5,560 nucleotides of DNA from Thermoplasmatales archaeon ex4484_6 (GCA_002254385.1 NJDO01000120.1:1-5560); one strand, 5' to 3'; numbered from the stretch's first letter, positions 1 to 5,387 are shown. A program made the numbers and translations. Notes: generated by a model from the letters alone, not told the origin.

Positions 1-31
1 TTATCATATTTCAGCTGCATAAGGCACAAGG

Positions 32-40
32 CTTAAGGGC
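32..40 (+). promoter_or_regulatory. weak TATA-like element before the S9 peptidase gene
   Basis: CTTAAGGGC lies where an archaeal TATA box would place transcription start near base 64, giving a leader of about 26 bases to ATG 90 that contains the ribosome binding site. It is GC-rich on one side, so the call is weak. The same CTTAAG core occurs at the matching position before the DUF6485 gene on this strand. Confidence 0.25.
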
Positions 41-77
41 CAAATGCAACGTGGTGTGGGCAGGTATCGAGATGAAG

Positions 78-83
78 AAAGGA
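78..83 (+). promoter_or_regulatory. ribosome binding site deciding the S9 start
   Basis: AAAGGA sits six bases before ATG 90. No comparable purine-rich site precedes ATG 72 or GTG 51, so this site together with protein alignment favours ATG 90. Confidence 0.5.
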
Positions 84-89
84 ACGAAG

Positions 90-2141
90 ATGACCTTCGA
101 GGCCCTGATGAAGGTGAAGCGGATCTCCGATCCCCAGGTACACCCGGGCGGGAAGCTTGCCGCATTCGTGGAGACCGTTCACGATCCCGGTGAGAACAAG
201 GTGAGGAGTACCATCAAGCTCCTTGATCTTGACAGCGGACGGGAGCGGGATCTGACCCCGGGGGAGCATTCCGATTCCTCACCCCGATGGAGCCCGGATG
301 GAAAGAAGCTTCTTTTCGTGTCGGACCGGAAGGATGGCTCGCAGCTGTGGGTCCTGCCCTTCGAAGAGGGGGGGGAAGCCTATCAGCTTACGACCGGGGA
401 GGGGGGAGCTTCCCAGCCGGTATGGGCCCCCGACGGGACGAGAATCGCGTTTGCAAGATCCGTCATAGTATCTCCCCACTTCGATGGTAACGCGGAAGAT
501 CTGCCCAAGGAGGACAGGGAGCTCGTACTGAGGTCAAGGACCTACGGATTGGTCAACGAGAGATCCACCGCAAGGGTGGAGGACTCCCTTCTCTTCAGGC
601 ACTGGGACCACTGGAGGGACAGGAAGAGGTCTCACCTTTTCATAATGGATATCGGAACGGGAAAGATGAACGATCTGACACCGGGGGATGCGGATGTTCC
701 TCCCGTAAGCCTTGGAGGGTCCCAGGATTTCGTGTTCTCTCCCGGAGGGGACGAGATAGCCTATGTGATGAACCCCGACCCCGTTGTGGCCGTTTCAACG
801 AACAATTCCATCTTCGTTCGGGGAATCGATGGAACGGAACCTGTCGGGGAGCCCCGTAACATTTCCGTTACCGGGGCCATGGACCTCGAACCGAGGTACA
901 GCCCGGACGGAAGTTACCTGTCCTATCTGGGCGCCGAGAGACCGGGATACGAGGCCGACAGGCTCAGGATCAGGCTCTACGACCGCAGGACCGGAAAGAC
1001 CTCCCACCTTCTCGAGAGGTTCGACAGGTCCGTATCGGAATATCTGTGGAACGGGGACGGATTCTACTTCACTGCCCCGGACAGGGGATACCTGTCGCTT
1101 TACAGGGTCTCCACCGAAAGCGGAGACGTCATCCAGTACACCTCCGGTGTGTACCAGAAGGAGCTGAGAATGATGCCGGACGGCAGCCTCCTCATGACGA
1201 GAGAGGATGCCAGAAGACCTGCCGATATCCATATCATGAGACCCGGGAAAGGGGTCCCGCCTCTCCTTGAGATAACGAAGGAACCCCCGCCGCGGATGGA
1301 CCAGGAGGTCGAGAGGGTGACCGATCACGGGTCCGTGTTCGAGAGGGAAGGCATCGAACTGAATCCCCTGGAGAGCTTTGTTTTCAGGGGGGCGGATGAT
1401 GACCCGGTTCACGGATTCCTGCTGAAGCCCCAGGGATTCGATCAGTCGAGGAAATACCCCCTCCTGTTCATAATACACGGAGGTCCGCAGTCGGCCTTCT
1501 TCGACCACTTCCATTACAGATGGAACCCGCAGCTGTTCGCCGGTGAGGAGTATGTGGTCGTGGAGATCAACCCCAGAGGGTCCACGGGATACGGACAGAA
1601 ATTCACGGACCAGATAAGCGGGGACTGGGGGGGAAGATGCTACGAGGATCTCATGAAGGGTCTCGATTTCGTGCTCGACACGTTCGAGTTCATCGACGGA
1701 GACCATATAGCGGCCGCCGGTGCCAGTTTCGGTGGTTTCATGGTGAACTGGATACAGGGCCACACGGACAGATTCAGGGTGCTGGTGTCCCATGACGGCA
1801 TATTCAACCAGGAGACCATGTCCTACATGACCGAGGAGCTCTGGTTCGACATATGGGAACACCGGGGCATGCCCCACGAGGATCACGAGAGCTTTCTCAG
1901 GTTCTCCCCGCACATGTTCGTGCAGAACTTCCGAACCCCCATGCTGGTGGTTCAGGGGGAGCTCGATTTCAGATGTCCCGTGTCCGAGGGGATATCTCTC
2001 TTCACCGCACTTCAGGTGATGAACGTTCCATCCAGGCTGCTCTACTTCCCGGATGAGGGCCACTGGGTGGAGAAACCGGCAAATTCCGAGGTCTGGTACC
2101 GGACCGTAAGGGATTTCATCGCGGAACATATCCGATCATAG
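90..2141 (+). CDS. S9 family serine peptidase (prolyl oligopeptidase / acylaminoacyl-peptidase-like)
   Basis: A 683-residue cytosolic serine peptidase; the family cleaves short peptides, often releasing dipeptides or acylated N-terminal residues. The N-terminal part (about 20-410) is a beta-propeller with PD40/WD40-like strands: PRWSPDGKKLLF at 65-76, PVWAPDGTRIAF at 110-121, FSPGGDEIAY near 216 and PRYSPDGSYLSY near 268. The C-terminal alpha/beta-hydrolase domain has the oxyanion loop HGGPQ (463-467), the nucleophile elbow GASFGG with Ser546, Asp626 in GELDFRCP and His658 in DEGHW, so the triad is complete. Length is normal for S9. There is no signal peptide or membrane helix. I chose ATG 90 because it gives the family-like start MTFEALMKVKRISDPQV and has AAAGGA six bases upstream; in-frame GTG 51 and ATG 72 are less likely. 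The 3' end overlaps the convergent DUF401 gene by 6 bases. The family is certain; acyl-peptidase versus dipeptidyl-peptidase activity cannot be told from sequence alone. Confidence 0.96.
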   Translation: MTFEALMKVKRISDPQVHPGGKLAAFVETVHDPGENKVRSTIKLLDLDSGRERDLTPGEHSDSSPRWSPDGKKLLFVSDRKDGSQLWVLPFEEGGEAYQLTTGEGGASQPVWAPDGTRIAFARSVIVSPHFDGNAEDLPKEDRELVLRSRTYGLVNERSTARVEDSLLFRHWDHWRDRKRSHLFIMDIGTGKMNDLTPGDADVPPVSLGGSQDFVFSPGGDEIAYVMNPDPVVAVSTNNSIFVRGIDGTEPVGEPRNISVTGAMDLEPRYSPDGSYLSYLGAERPGYEADRLRIRLYDRRTGKTSHLLERFDRSVSEYLWNGDGFYFTAPDRGYLSLYRVSTESGDVIQYTSGVYQKELRMMPDGSLLMTREDARRPADIHIMRPGKGVPPLLEITKEPPPRMDQEVERVTDHGSVFEREGIELNPLESFVFRGADDDPVHGFLLKPQGFDQSRKYPLLFIIHGGPQSAFFDHFHYRWNPQLFAGEEYVVVEINPRGSTGYGQKFTDQISGDWGGRCYEDLMKGLDFVLDTFEFIDGDHIAAAGASFGGFMVNWIQGHTDRFRVLVSHDGIFNQETMSYMTEELWFDIWEHRGMPHEDHESFLRFSPHMFVQNFRTPMLVVQGELDFRCPVSEGISLFTALQVMNVPSRLLYFPDEGHWVEKPANSEVWYRTVRDFIAEHIRS

Positions 2142-3317
2142 AAGTATCAGCGAGACCACCAGAACCGCGGCGAGCATGACAAGGGCCGGAAGTGCCGAAC
2201 TTCTGAGCATGCTCGAATAATCCGTCCTGAAATATTCAAGGGATACAGACACGCACGGATGTACGGGTGACACCAGGTATCCTATGAATATGCTGAAGAA
2301 TAGGATGGAGAAGGTCGTATAATCCATGGTGGAGGCTCCGAGAACGGGCAGCATGACGGACACGGGCACGTTCACCCTTCCCGTGACGGCTCCCAGAACG
2401 GAGCCGGCAAAGACAATGAGCAGCGGTCTTGAGAGTGGAAGGGAGCGGATGACCTCGGGAACGTCGGAGGCATTGAACACCTCCAGAAAGACGAACATGC
2501 CGAGTATTATCAGGACGAAGTTCTGTGCCCTCATCCTCCTGGCGGAGAGGATGACATGGGCTGCACCTTCCCCCTTGACAACGAGAACCAGTACCAGAGC
2601 GGAGGACACACCGATAAGCAGGAACAGCTCGGGAATGATGCCTGGGAAGAGATACATGAGGGAGACGTGTATGATGGGGGCTGTCAGAATGACGCTCACG
2701 GGAACGAAGGCCTTCATCCTTTTCCTCTCTCCCCCGGATATCCTCCCGTCCTCGACCTTCCCCAGGAAGAATATCCATATCATCACGATTGTGAGGATGA
2801 GCCCCGGGGATAGGTAGAGTATCTCCGTGTAGAGGTTCAGCCCCGCCATCTTGGTCGTGGCAAGGAGCGTTCCCAGTGGATAGAAGAGGACGGCAAGATG
2901 CCTGGACCAGACATTGACCGATGCCTTCGTGCCCTTTTCCGCATCGGGTGCCGCCCTGGCAACGATGGGTGCGGAGAGAAGTGCCCCGCCGGGGATCGGA
3001 AGCATTCCCAGGAGACCAGGTAGAACGATGAGTGCAGGTCTCCTTCTCAGGGAAGTGTTGGACATGAGATCATCTATCAACCCGGTCATCTCCATGGAGC
3101 CTCCGAGGATCGCTATCAGACCGACGGAGACCGCAAGGAGGAGGACGGAGGGGTCAAGCAGCGTGTTCGATACTATGACGGAGAGTTCCGGGAACGGAAC
3201 GGAGAGAAGGCCCAGGAAGAGTGCGGAGAGGAACAGTGCAAGCCAGAGGCTCTTCCTTGCGGCAAGCATCAGGATGGAGAACGTCAGAAGGAATTCCAGC
3301 CACAGGATCATCGACAT
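2136..3317 (-). CDS. DUF401 family integral membrane protein (ion-transporter superfamily)
   Basis: A 393-residue, very hydrophobic protein with about ten to twelve predicted membrane helices along its whole length. Family hallmarks are visible: PGLLGMLPIPGGALLSAPI at about 100-118, NVWSRH at about 135-140, and near the C-terminus SPVHPCVSVSLEYF at about 350-363. DUF401 proteins belong to the ion-transporter superfamily together with arsenite, citrate and gluconate-type permeases; the substrate is unknown, and transport is inferred from the superfamily. Length is usual for the family and the frame is intact. I chose ATG 3317 because GGAAGGTG lies upstream at usable distance; GTG 3329 adds four residues but lies inside that site, and ATG 3311 is also possible. 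The gene follows the CDP-alcohol phosphatidyltransferase after 37 bases and is probably co-transcribed with it. A 9-bp inverted repeat in that gap could control translation. It ends 6 bases inside the convergent S9 gene. Confidence 0.92.
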   Translation of the reverse strand: MSMILWLEFLLTFSILMLAARKSLWLALFLSALFLGLLSVPFPELSVIVSNTLLDPSVLLLAVSVGLIAILGGSMEMTGLIDDLMSNTSLRRRPALIVLPGLLGMLPIPGGALLSAPIVARAAPDAEKGTKASVNVWSRHLAVLFYPLGTLLATTKMAGLNLYTEILYLSPGLILTIVMIWIFFLGKVEDGRISGGERKRMKAFVPVSVILTAPIIHVSLMYLFPGIIPELFLLIGVSSALVLVLVVKGEGAAHVILSARRMRAQNFVLIILGMFVFLEVFNASDVPEVIRSLPLSRPLLIVFAGSVLGAVTGRVNVPVSVMLPVLGASTMDYTTFSILFFSIFIGYLVSPVHPCVSVSLEYFRTDYSSMLRSSALPALVMLAAVLVVSLILL

Positions 3318-3321
3318 GGGG

Positions 3322-3353
3322 TCATACACCTTCCTGGGATCGGGGGTGTATGA
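3322..3353 (-). promoter_or_regulatory. intercistronic hairpin covering the DUF401 ribosome binding site
   Basis: TCATACACC (3353 to 3345 on the minus strand: arm 1) and GGTGTATGA (3330 to 3322: arm 2) are perfectly complementary over 9 bp with a 14-base loop. In the transcript the second arm contains the GGTG part of AGGAAGGTG, the only Shine-Dalgarno-like sequence, and ends four bases before ATG 3317. Folding would hide the site, which suggests translational control or coupling to the upstream gene. The complementarity is read directly; the function is inferred. Confidence 0.55.
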
Positions 3354-3354
3354 T

Positions 3355-3933
3355 CTACTGGTCCTTATTCGTTCCGAAAAGGTCCCAGATATACCTGGTA
3401 TCCCTGTCCACCTCGCCGAACATGATGAAGATAAGGATCTCCTCCAGGAATCCGAGGATGTAGACAGCTATTATGAGCTTGCCCAGGTAGACCGGTACGA
3501 GCTCCTGACCTATGTCCGTGATCGAGGACACGAAGGAGATTATCACAAGGAAATAGACCATCACGGCGTTGAGCCTGAGGAGATTGGTATGCATCATTAT
3601 GGGTTTCCCCAGCTTTACCCAGGATATCACGAATGATGCGAAGAACACCATGAAGAATGCTGCGAGGATGTACCTGTTCCCGGCGACTATATGCGGGAAC
3701 CAGAAGTAGACGAATACGAGTGTCCCCAGATAGAAGAACAGATCCGCTATCGAATCGATGGTCTTTCCGAATTCCGATGTCTGCTTGAGGTATCTTGCAA
3801 GCTTCCCGTCGAAGAAGTCGGTGCTTCCCAGTATGATATAGGATATGAAGAACGCCCAGCTCCATCCGAGAACGGTGAAGACCGCCAGAACAGGCAGGAA
3901 TATGATCCTGGAGATCGAGAGGGAATTGGGCAC
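3355..3933 (-). CDS. CDP-alcohol phosphatidyltransferase family membrane protein
   Basis: A 192-residue membrane enzyme that transfers a phosphatidyl (in archaea, archaetidyl) group from a CDP-activated lipid to an alcohol head group, acting at the cytoplasmic membrane. The full family signature D-x2-D-G-x2-A-R-x8-G-x3-D-x3-D is present with no substitution: Asp39, Asp42, Gly43, Ala46, Arg47, Gly56, Asp60 and Asp64. It lies between the first helices, and helices follow near 65-81, 88-107, 120-138 and 148-172. The early PNSLSISRI matches the usual PNxLTxxR start. The head-group acceptor cannot be told. GTG 3933 is the only standard start in frame, with AAGGT eleven bases upstream. However, the in-frame bases before it read LDSLRSHIN, which looks like real family N-terminus, and the nearest ATG (3973) is in another frame, so the true start is doubtful. 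It heads a probable operon with the DUF401 gene, driven by the TATA box at 3991-4000. Confidence 0.9.
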   Translation of the reverse strand: MPNSLSISRIIFLPVLAVFTVLGWSWAFFISYIILGSTDFFDGKLARYLKQTSEFGKTIDSIADLFFYLGTLVFVYFWFPHIVAGNRYILAAFFMVFFASFVISWVKLGKPIMMHTNLLRLNAVMVYFLVIISFVSSITDIGQELVPVYLGKLIIAVYILGFLEEILIFIMFGEVDRDTRYIWDLFGTNKDQ

Positions 3934-3985
3934 GTTTATATGAGACCTTAATGAGTCCAGTGAGATCCCCCATGGATAATCAATG

Positions 3986-4003
3986 CCATTTTATTTAAAA
4001 TGG
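3986..4003. repeat. 18-base dyad overlapping the TATA box
   Basis: CCATTTTA (3986-3993) and TAAAATGG (3996-4003) are perfect inverted copies separated by TT, with the TATA box inside. A second pair, TGCCAT (3984-3989) and ATGGCA (4005-4010), is centred two to three bases away. The position suits an operator for a dimeric regulator that blocks TBP binding, but it could also simply reflect a symmetric AT-rich promoter or a termination structure for the upstream DsrE gene. Confidence 0.5.
3991..4000 (-). promoter_or_regulatory. TATA box of the phosphatidyltransferase-DUF401 operon
   Basis: The minus strand reads TTTTAAATAA, close to the archaeal TATA consensus and by far the most AT-rich stretch nearby. 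It predicts a transcription start around 3967-3970, which gives a leader of about 35 bases to GTG 3933, or an almost leaderless message if translation begins near 3973. Confidence 0.6.
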
Positions 4004-4139
4004 GATGGCACACATTTGGGCATGTACTCATACTTCAAACGGGATAAATGGGTTTCACCCGGCCGCGCGGTTTCACAATTGTCCGGTTCCGCAGGGGATG
4101 GATCCGATGATCGGTTTATCGGGATCCCGGAGAGCACCG

Positions 4140-4490
4140 TCAGAAGATGAGGACCTCGTATCCCCGCTCCATGTAATCGGCGATGGAGGGGTGCCCTGCC
4201 ATGGGCCCGCAGAGGGGGAGGCCCTGTTCCTCGATGCTGTTCAGGGCCCCCATCTTGCCGGAGCAGGCCCTGCACACGCAGTCTATCAATCCTGCATCCT
4301 TTACCTTCGTGAACAGGTCGTGGAGGGGATGTGCATCGCTGTCCAGCTCCCCGGCGAGCCTTGTGGCGGAACCCTCTATGACGAGCTTCAGATCGTATCC
4401 CCTGTCATGCATGTCTAGAGCGTTCAGCAGTACATGTATGAAGCACATATCGTCCCCGTTGAATGCGAAAAGCGCCACCTTCTTTCCCAT
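4140..4490 (-). CDS. DsrE-like family protein
   Basis: A 116-residue soluble alpha/beta protein of the DsrE/YchN-like type, a fold used in sulfur relay and redox reactions and as small oligomers of unknown role. It starts with the typical strand-turn KVALFAFNGDDMCFIHVLLN, followed by YDLKLVIEGSAT (32-43), AGLIDCVCRACSGKMG (66-81), the segment EEQGLPLC (87-94) and AGHPSIADYMERGYEV near the C-terminus. Five cysteines are present: 16, 71, 73, 76 and 94. The CxCxxC group at 71-76 and Cys94 are candidates for thiol chemistry or metal binding. Length is typical and the start is clear: ATG 4490 has GAGGTG five bases upstream. It follows the LOG-fold gene by 35 bases and I see no TATA box of its own, so co-transcription is likely. 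The family is confident; the reaction is unknown. Confidence 0.9.
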   Translation of the reverse strand: MGKKVALFAFNGDDMCFIHVLLNALDMHDRGYDLKLVIEGSATRLAGELDSDAHPLHDLFTKVKDAGLIDCVCRACSGKMGALNSIEEQGLPLCGPMAGHPSIADYMERGYEVLIF

Positions 4491-4495
4491 TATAA

Positions 4496-4501
4496 CACCT
4501 C
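4496..4501 (-). promoter_or_regulatory. strong ribosome binding site of the DsrE-like gene
   Basis: GAGGTG on the minus strand, five bases before ATG 4490, is the best Shine-Dalgarno match in the window. It fits an internal operon gene translated from a leadered message. Confidence 0.75.
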
Positions 4502-4524
4502 ACCGGAAATGGGAGATCTCCGGT
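4502..4524 (-). promoter_or_regulatory. small hairpin between the LOG-fold and DsrE-like genes
   Basis: ACCGGA (4524 to 4519 read on the minus strand) and TCCGGT (4507 to 4502) pair perfectly over 6 bp with an 11-base loop. The stem ends directly against the GAGGTG ribosome binding site but does not include it. The loop also holds most of the palindrome GGAGATCTCC (4512-4521), an alternative fold. It may protect a processed 5' end or tune translation; chance is also possible at 6 bp. Confidence 0.35.
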
Positions 4525-4525
4525 A

Positions 4526-5056
4526 TCAACATTGTCCTTCATCCAGATGGGACATGATGTGAGCCACGGCCTCCTCCGGGGAAGAGGCCCTCCCCATCAC
4601 GTATCCGTTCCTTCTGTCGTCGAGGGCCCTGTCCGCGAGCTCCCCGCTCCACCCAGGGACGTCGAGGGCCGCGATCGGCCGCCCCTTCTGCCACGACAGT
4701 GCGATCTCGGAGAGGGTCCCGGAGCCTCCCCCGACAGCGATGATGCCATCCGCGGAGCTCACGATGAGGTTCCTTCCGATACCGAGGCCGGTGGGTATGA
4801 CGATGTCGCAGTAAGGGTTCGCGTCATCCGGGTCAAGGGAGGGGATGACACCGATTGTGTCGCCTTCACGGTAGGAGGCGGATTCCCTTGCCCCTTTCAG
4901 GGCAGCCTCCATGATGCCGGAAAGACCCCCGGTCATGACCCTGAATCCGTTATCGACAAGGAGCTTTCCGATCAGATAAGCAATTCCGTATCGATGATCA
5001 TCGGGTCCGACATCGGAGGGCCCTATGACGGAAACCATCCTTCTCCTTCCGCTCAT
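4526..5056 (-). CDS. TIGR00725 / LOG-fold (SLOG) family putative nucleotide-binding protein
   Basis: A 176-residue Rossmann-like protein of the DprA/LOG superfamily, TIGR00725 branch. Visible motifs are VSVIGPSDVG at 8-17, GGLSGIMEAALKGA at 43-56, the GIGRN arginine (Arg95) at 92-96, and GGGSGTLSE at 109-117 with Glu117. The last corresponds to the PGGxGTxxE motif of LOG cytokinin-activating phosphoribohydrolases, but the proline is Val/Gly-replaced. LOG enzymes release the base from nucleoside 5'-monophosphates; whether this branch does so is unknown, and binding of a nucleotide-type ligand is the safer inference. Length is normal. ATG 5056 is used here; ATG 5038 is a real alternative because AAGGAG lies four bases before it and VSVIG would then begin the protein. 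It lies 41 bases after the small charged gene and 35 before the DsrE-like gene. An inverted repeat and TATA-like bases occupy the upstream gap. Confidence 0.9.
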   Translation of the reverse strand: MSGRRRMVSVIGPSDVGPDDHRYGIAYLIGKLLVDNGFRVMTGGLSGIMEAALKGARESASYREGDTIGVIPSLDPDDANPYCDIVIPTGLGIGRNLIVSSADGIIAVGGGSGTLSEIALSWQKGRPIAALDVPGWSGELADRALDDRRNGYVMGRASSPEEAVAHIMSHLDEGQC

Positions 5057-5106
5057 GCTTCCTGAAAGGGACGGATATCTAATCTATCCTTTGGTAGTCA
5101 GGAAGC
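5057..5106 (-). promoter_or_regulatory. nested inverted repeats just before the LOG-fold gene
   Basis: GCTTCCTGA and TCAGGAAGC (arms 5057-5065 and 5098-5106) are perfect 9-bp inverted copies. One arm overlaps the stop codon of the small charged gene and the other touches ATG 5056. Inside them GGATA (5073-5077) and TATCC (5085-5089) form a second 5-bp stem on the same axis. The structure could fold in a read-through transcript or act as a DNA site around the TATA-like bases. Pairing is seen; the role is inferred. Confidence 0.5.
5075..5088 (-). promoter_or_regulatory. possible TATA element before the LOG-fold gene
   Basis: The minus strand reads GATAGATTAGATAT. Depending on which part TBP uses, transcription would start at about 5056 (leaderless ATG 5056) or about 5051 (short leader to ATG 5038 with AAGGAG). 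This would give the LOG-fold and DsrE-like genes a promoter of their own in addition to read-through. It is a moderate match only. Confidence 0.35.
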
Positions 5107-5292
5107 TATGGTTCTCTTCCTGACCCTTTTCGGTTTCAATCCGGATCTGTCAGGATCCCTATCGTTGTCGGCGATGTCGATCTCCCAGGGAAATACAGGG
5201 GGATCCGGGGGGAGGGGAAGCTCCTCTTCCGGGTCCTTCTCCTTCTCTTCCTTTCGATCTTTCTTTTTCTTCTTCGTACTTTCCCTGTCCAT
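5098..5292 (-). CDS. small, highly charged protein of unknown function
   Basis: A 64-residue protein that I do not recognise. The N-terminal third is a run of Lys, Glu, Asp and Arg (five Lys in a row at 7-11, then alternating acidic and basic residues) and is probably disordered. The middle is proline-rich with PPDPPVFPWEIDIAD near 28-42, the only part that looks like a conserved or binding segment. The tail is basic (KPKRVRKR at about 53-60). There is no cysteine, signal peptide or membrane helix. Support for a real gene is a TATA-like box (CTTTTTATG) at the distance that gives an almost leaderless start at ATG 5292, and same-strand placement 41 bases before the LOG-fold gene in a gap with ordered repeats. 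Against it are short length and biased composition. It could be a nucleic-acid or partner-binding small protein, but that is speculation. Confidence 0.55.
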   Translation of the reverse strand: MDRESTKKKKKDRKEEKEKDPEEELPLPPDPPVFPWEIDIADNDRDPDRSGLKPKRVRKRTIAS

Positions 5293-5319
5293 CTTATCGG
5301 GTCACAATCGATGGAGGAG

Positions 5320-5328
5320 CATAAAAAG
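5320..5328 (-). promoter_or_regulatory. TATA box of the small charged gene
   Basis: The minus strand reads CTTTTTATG. Taken as -32 to -24 it predicts transcription start near 5296, four bases before ATG 5292, a nearly leaderless message with no ribosome binding site, as is common in archaea. Confidence 0.5.
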
Positions 5329-5361
5329 GGTTATTGCACCGATATCAGAAGAGGAGAATAA

Positions 5362-5379
5362 CGTTGAATGTTCTCAACG
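5362..5379 (+). repeat. 6-bp dyad in the divergent intergenic region
   Basis: CGTTGA and TCAACG (5362-5367 and 5374-5379) are perfect inverted copies around ATGTTC. GAGAA (5354-5358) and TTCTC (5371-5375) form a competing pair. It lies between the divergent small charged gene and the DUF6485 gene, about 10 bases upstream of the latter's TATA-like bases, so it could be a regulator site. Nothing else is evident in 5293-5419. Confidence 0.3.
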
Positions 5380-5387
5380 GGTGGAAG

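Larger units (their letters stand above)
3974..4139. other. intergenic region between two minus-strand transcription units
   Basis: No credible coding sequence. Besides the TATA box and its dyad it holds an 8-base direct repeat, GGTTTCAC at 4051-4058 and 4069-4076 (18-base period), a small dyad CCGAT-G-ATCGG at 4104-4114, and the palindrome CGGGATCCCG at 4120-4129 just after the DsrE stop. The last two could form hairpins at the end of the DsrE transcript, but no clear U-tract follows, so I do not call a terminator. Confidence 0.4.

Noticed and set aside
1..30. End of a preceding gene at the left edge
   Set aside because: Minus-strand stop triplets occur at 1-6 but no coding sequence can be followed; nothing can be claimed.
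795..2129. A 444-codon open frame on the minus strand inside the S9 gene
   Set aside because: The plus-strand frame here encodes the complete S9 propeller and catalytic triad; the antisense translation has no recognisable domain and is a by-product of codon bias.
2914..3636. A 240-codon plus-strand frame crossing the DUF401 and phosphatidyltransferase genes
   Set aside because: It lies antisense to two clear membrane-protein genes, has no domain and spans their gap.
3365..3973. A 202-codon minus-strand frame starting at ATG 3973
   Set aside because: Its body is the phosphatidyltransferase gene read in the wrong frame and has no family signature. Only its ATG matters, as a possible start if the G run were one base shorter.
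4104..4129. Dyads after the DsrE stop as a terminator
   Set aside because: The stems are short and no U-tract follows on the minus strand, so a terminator call is not supported.
4005..4418. A plus-strand frame just downstream of the symmetric TATA-like bases at 3991-4000
   Set aside because: The dyad could in principle fire in both directions, but this frame is antisense to the DsrE-like gene and has no domain.
4532..5065. A 177-codon plus-strand frame opposite the LOG-fold gene
   Set aside because: The minus strand carries the clear GGGSGTLSE and GIGRN motifs; the plus frame is low-complexity and shares no family features.
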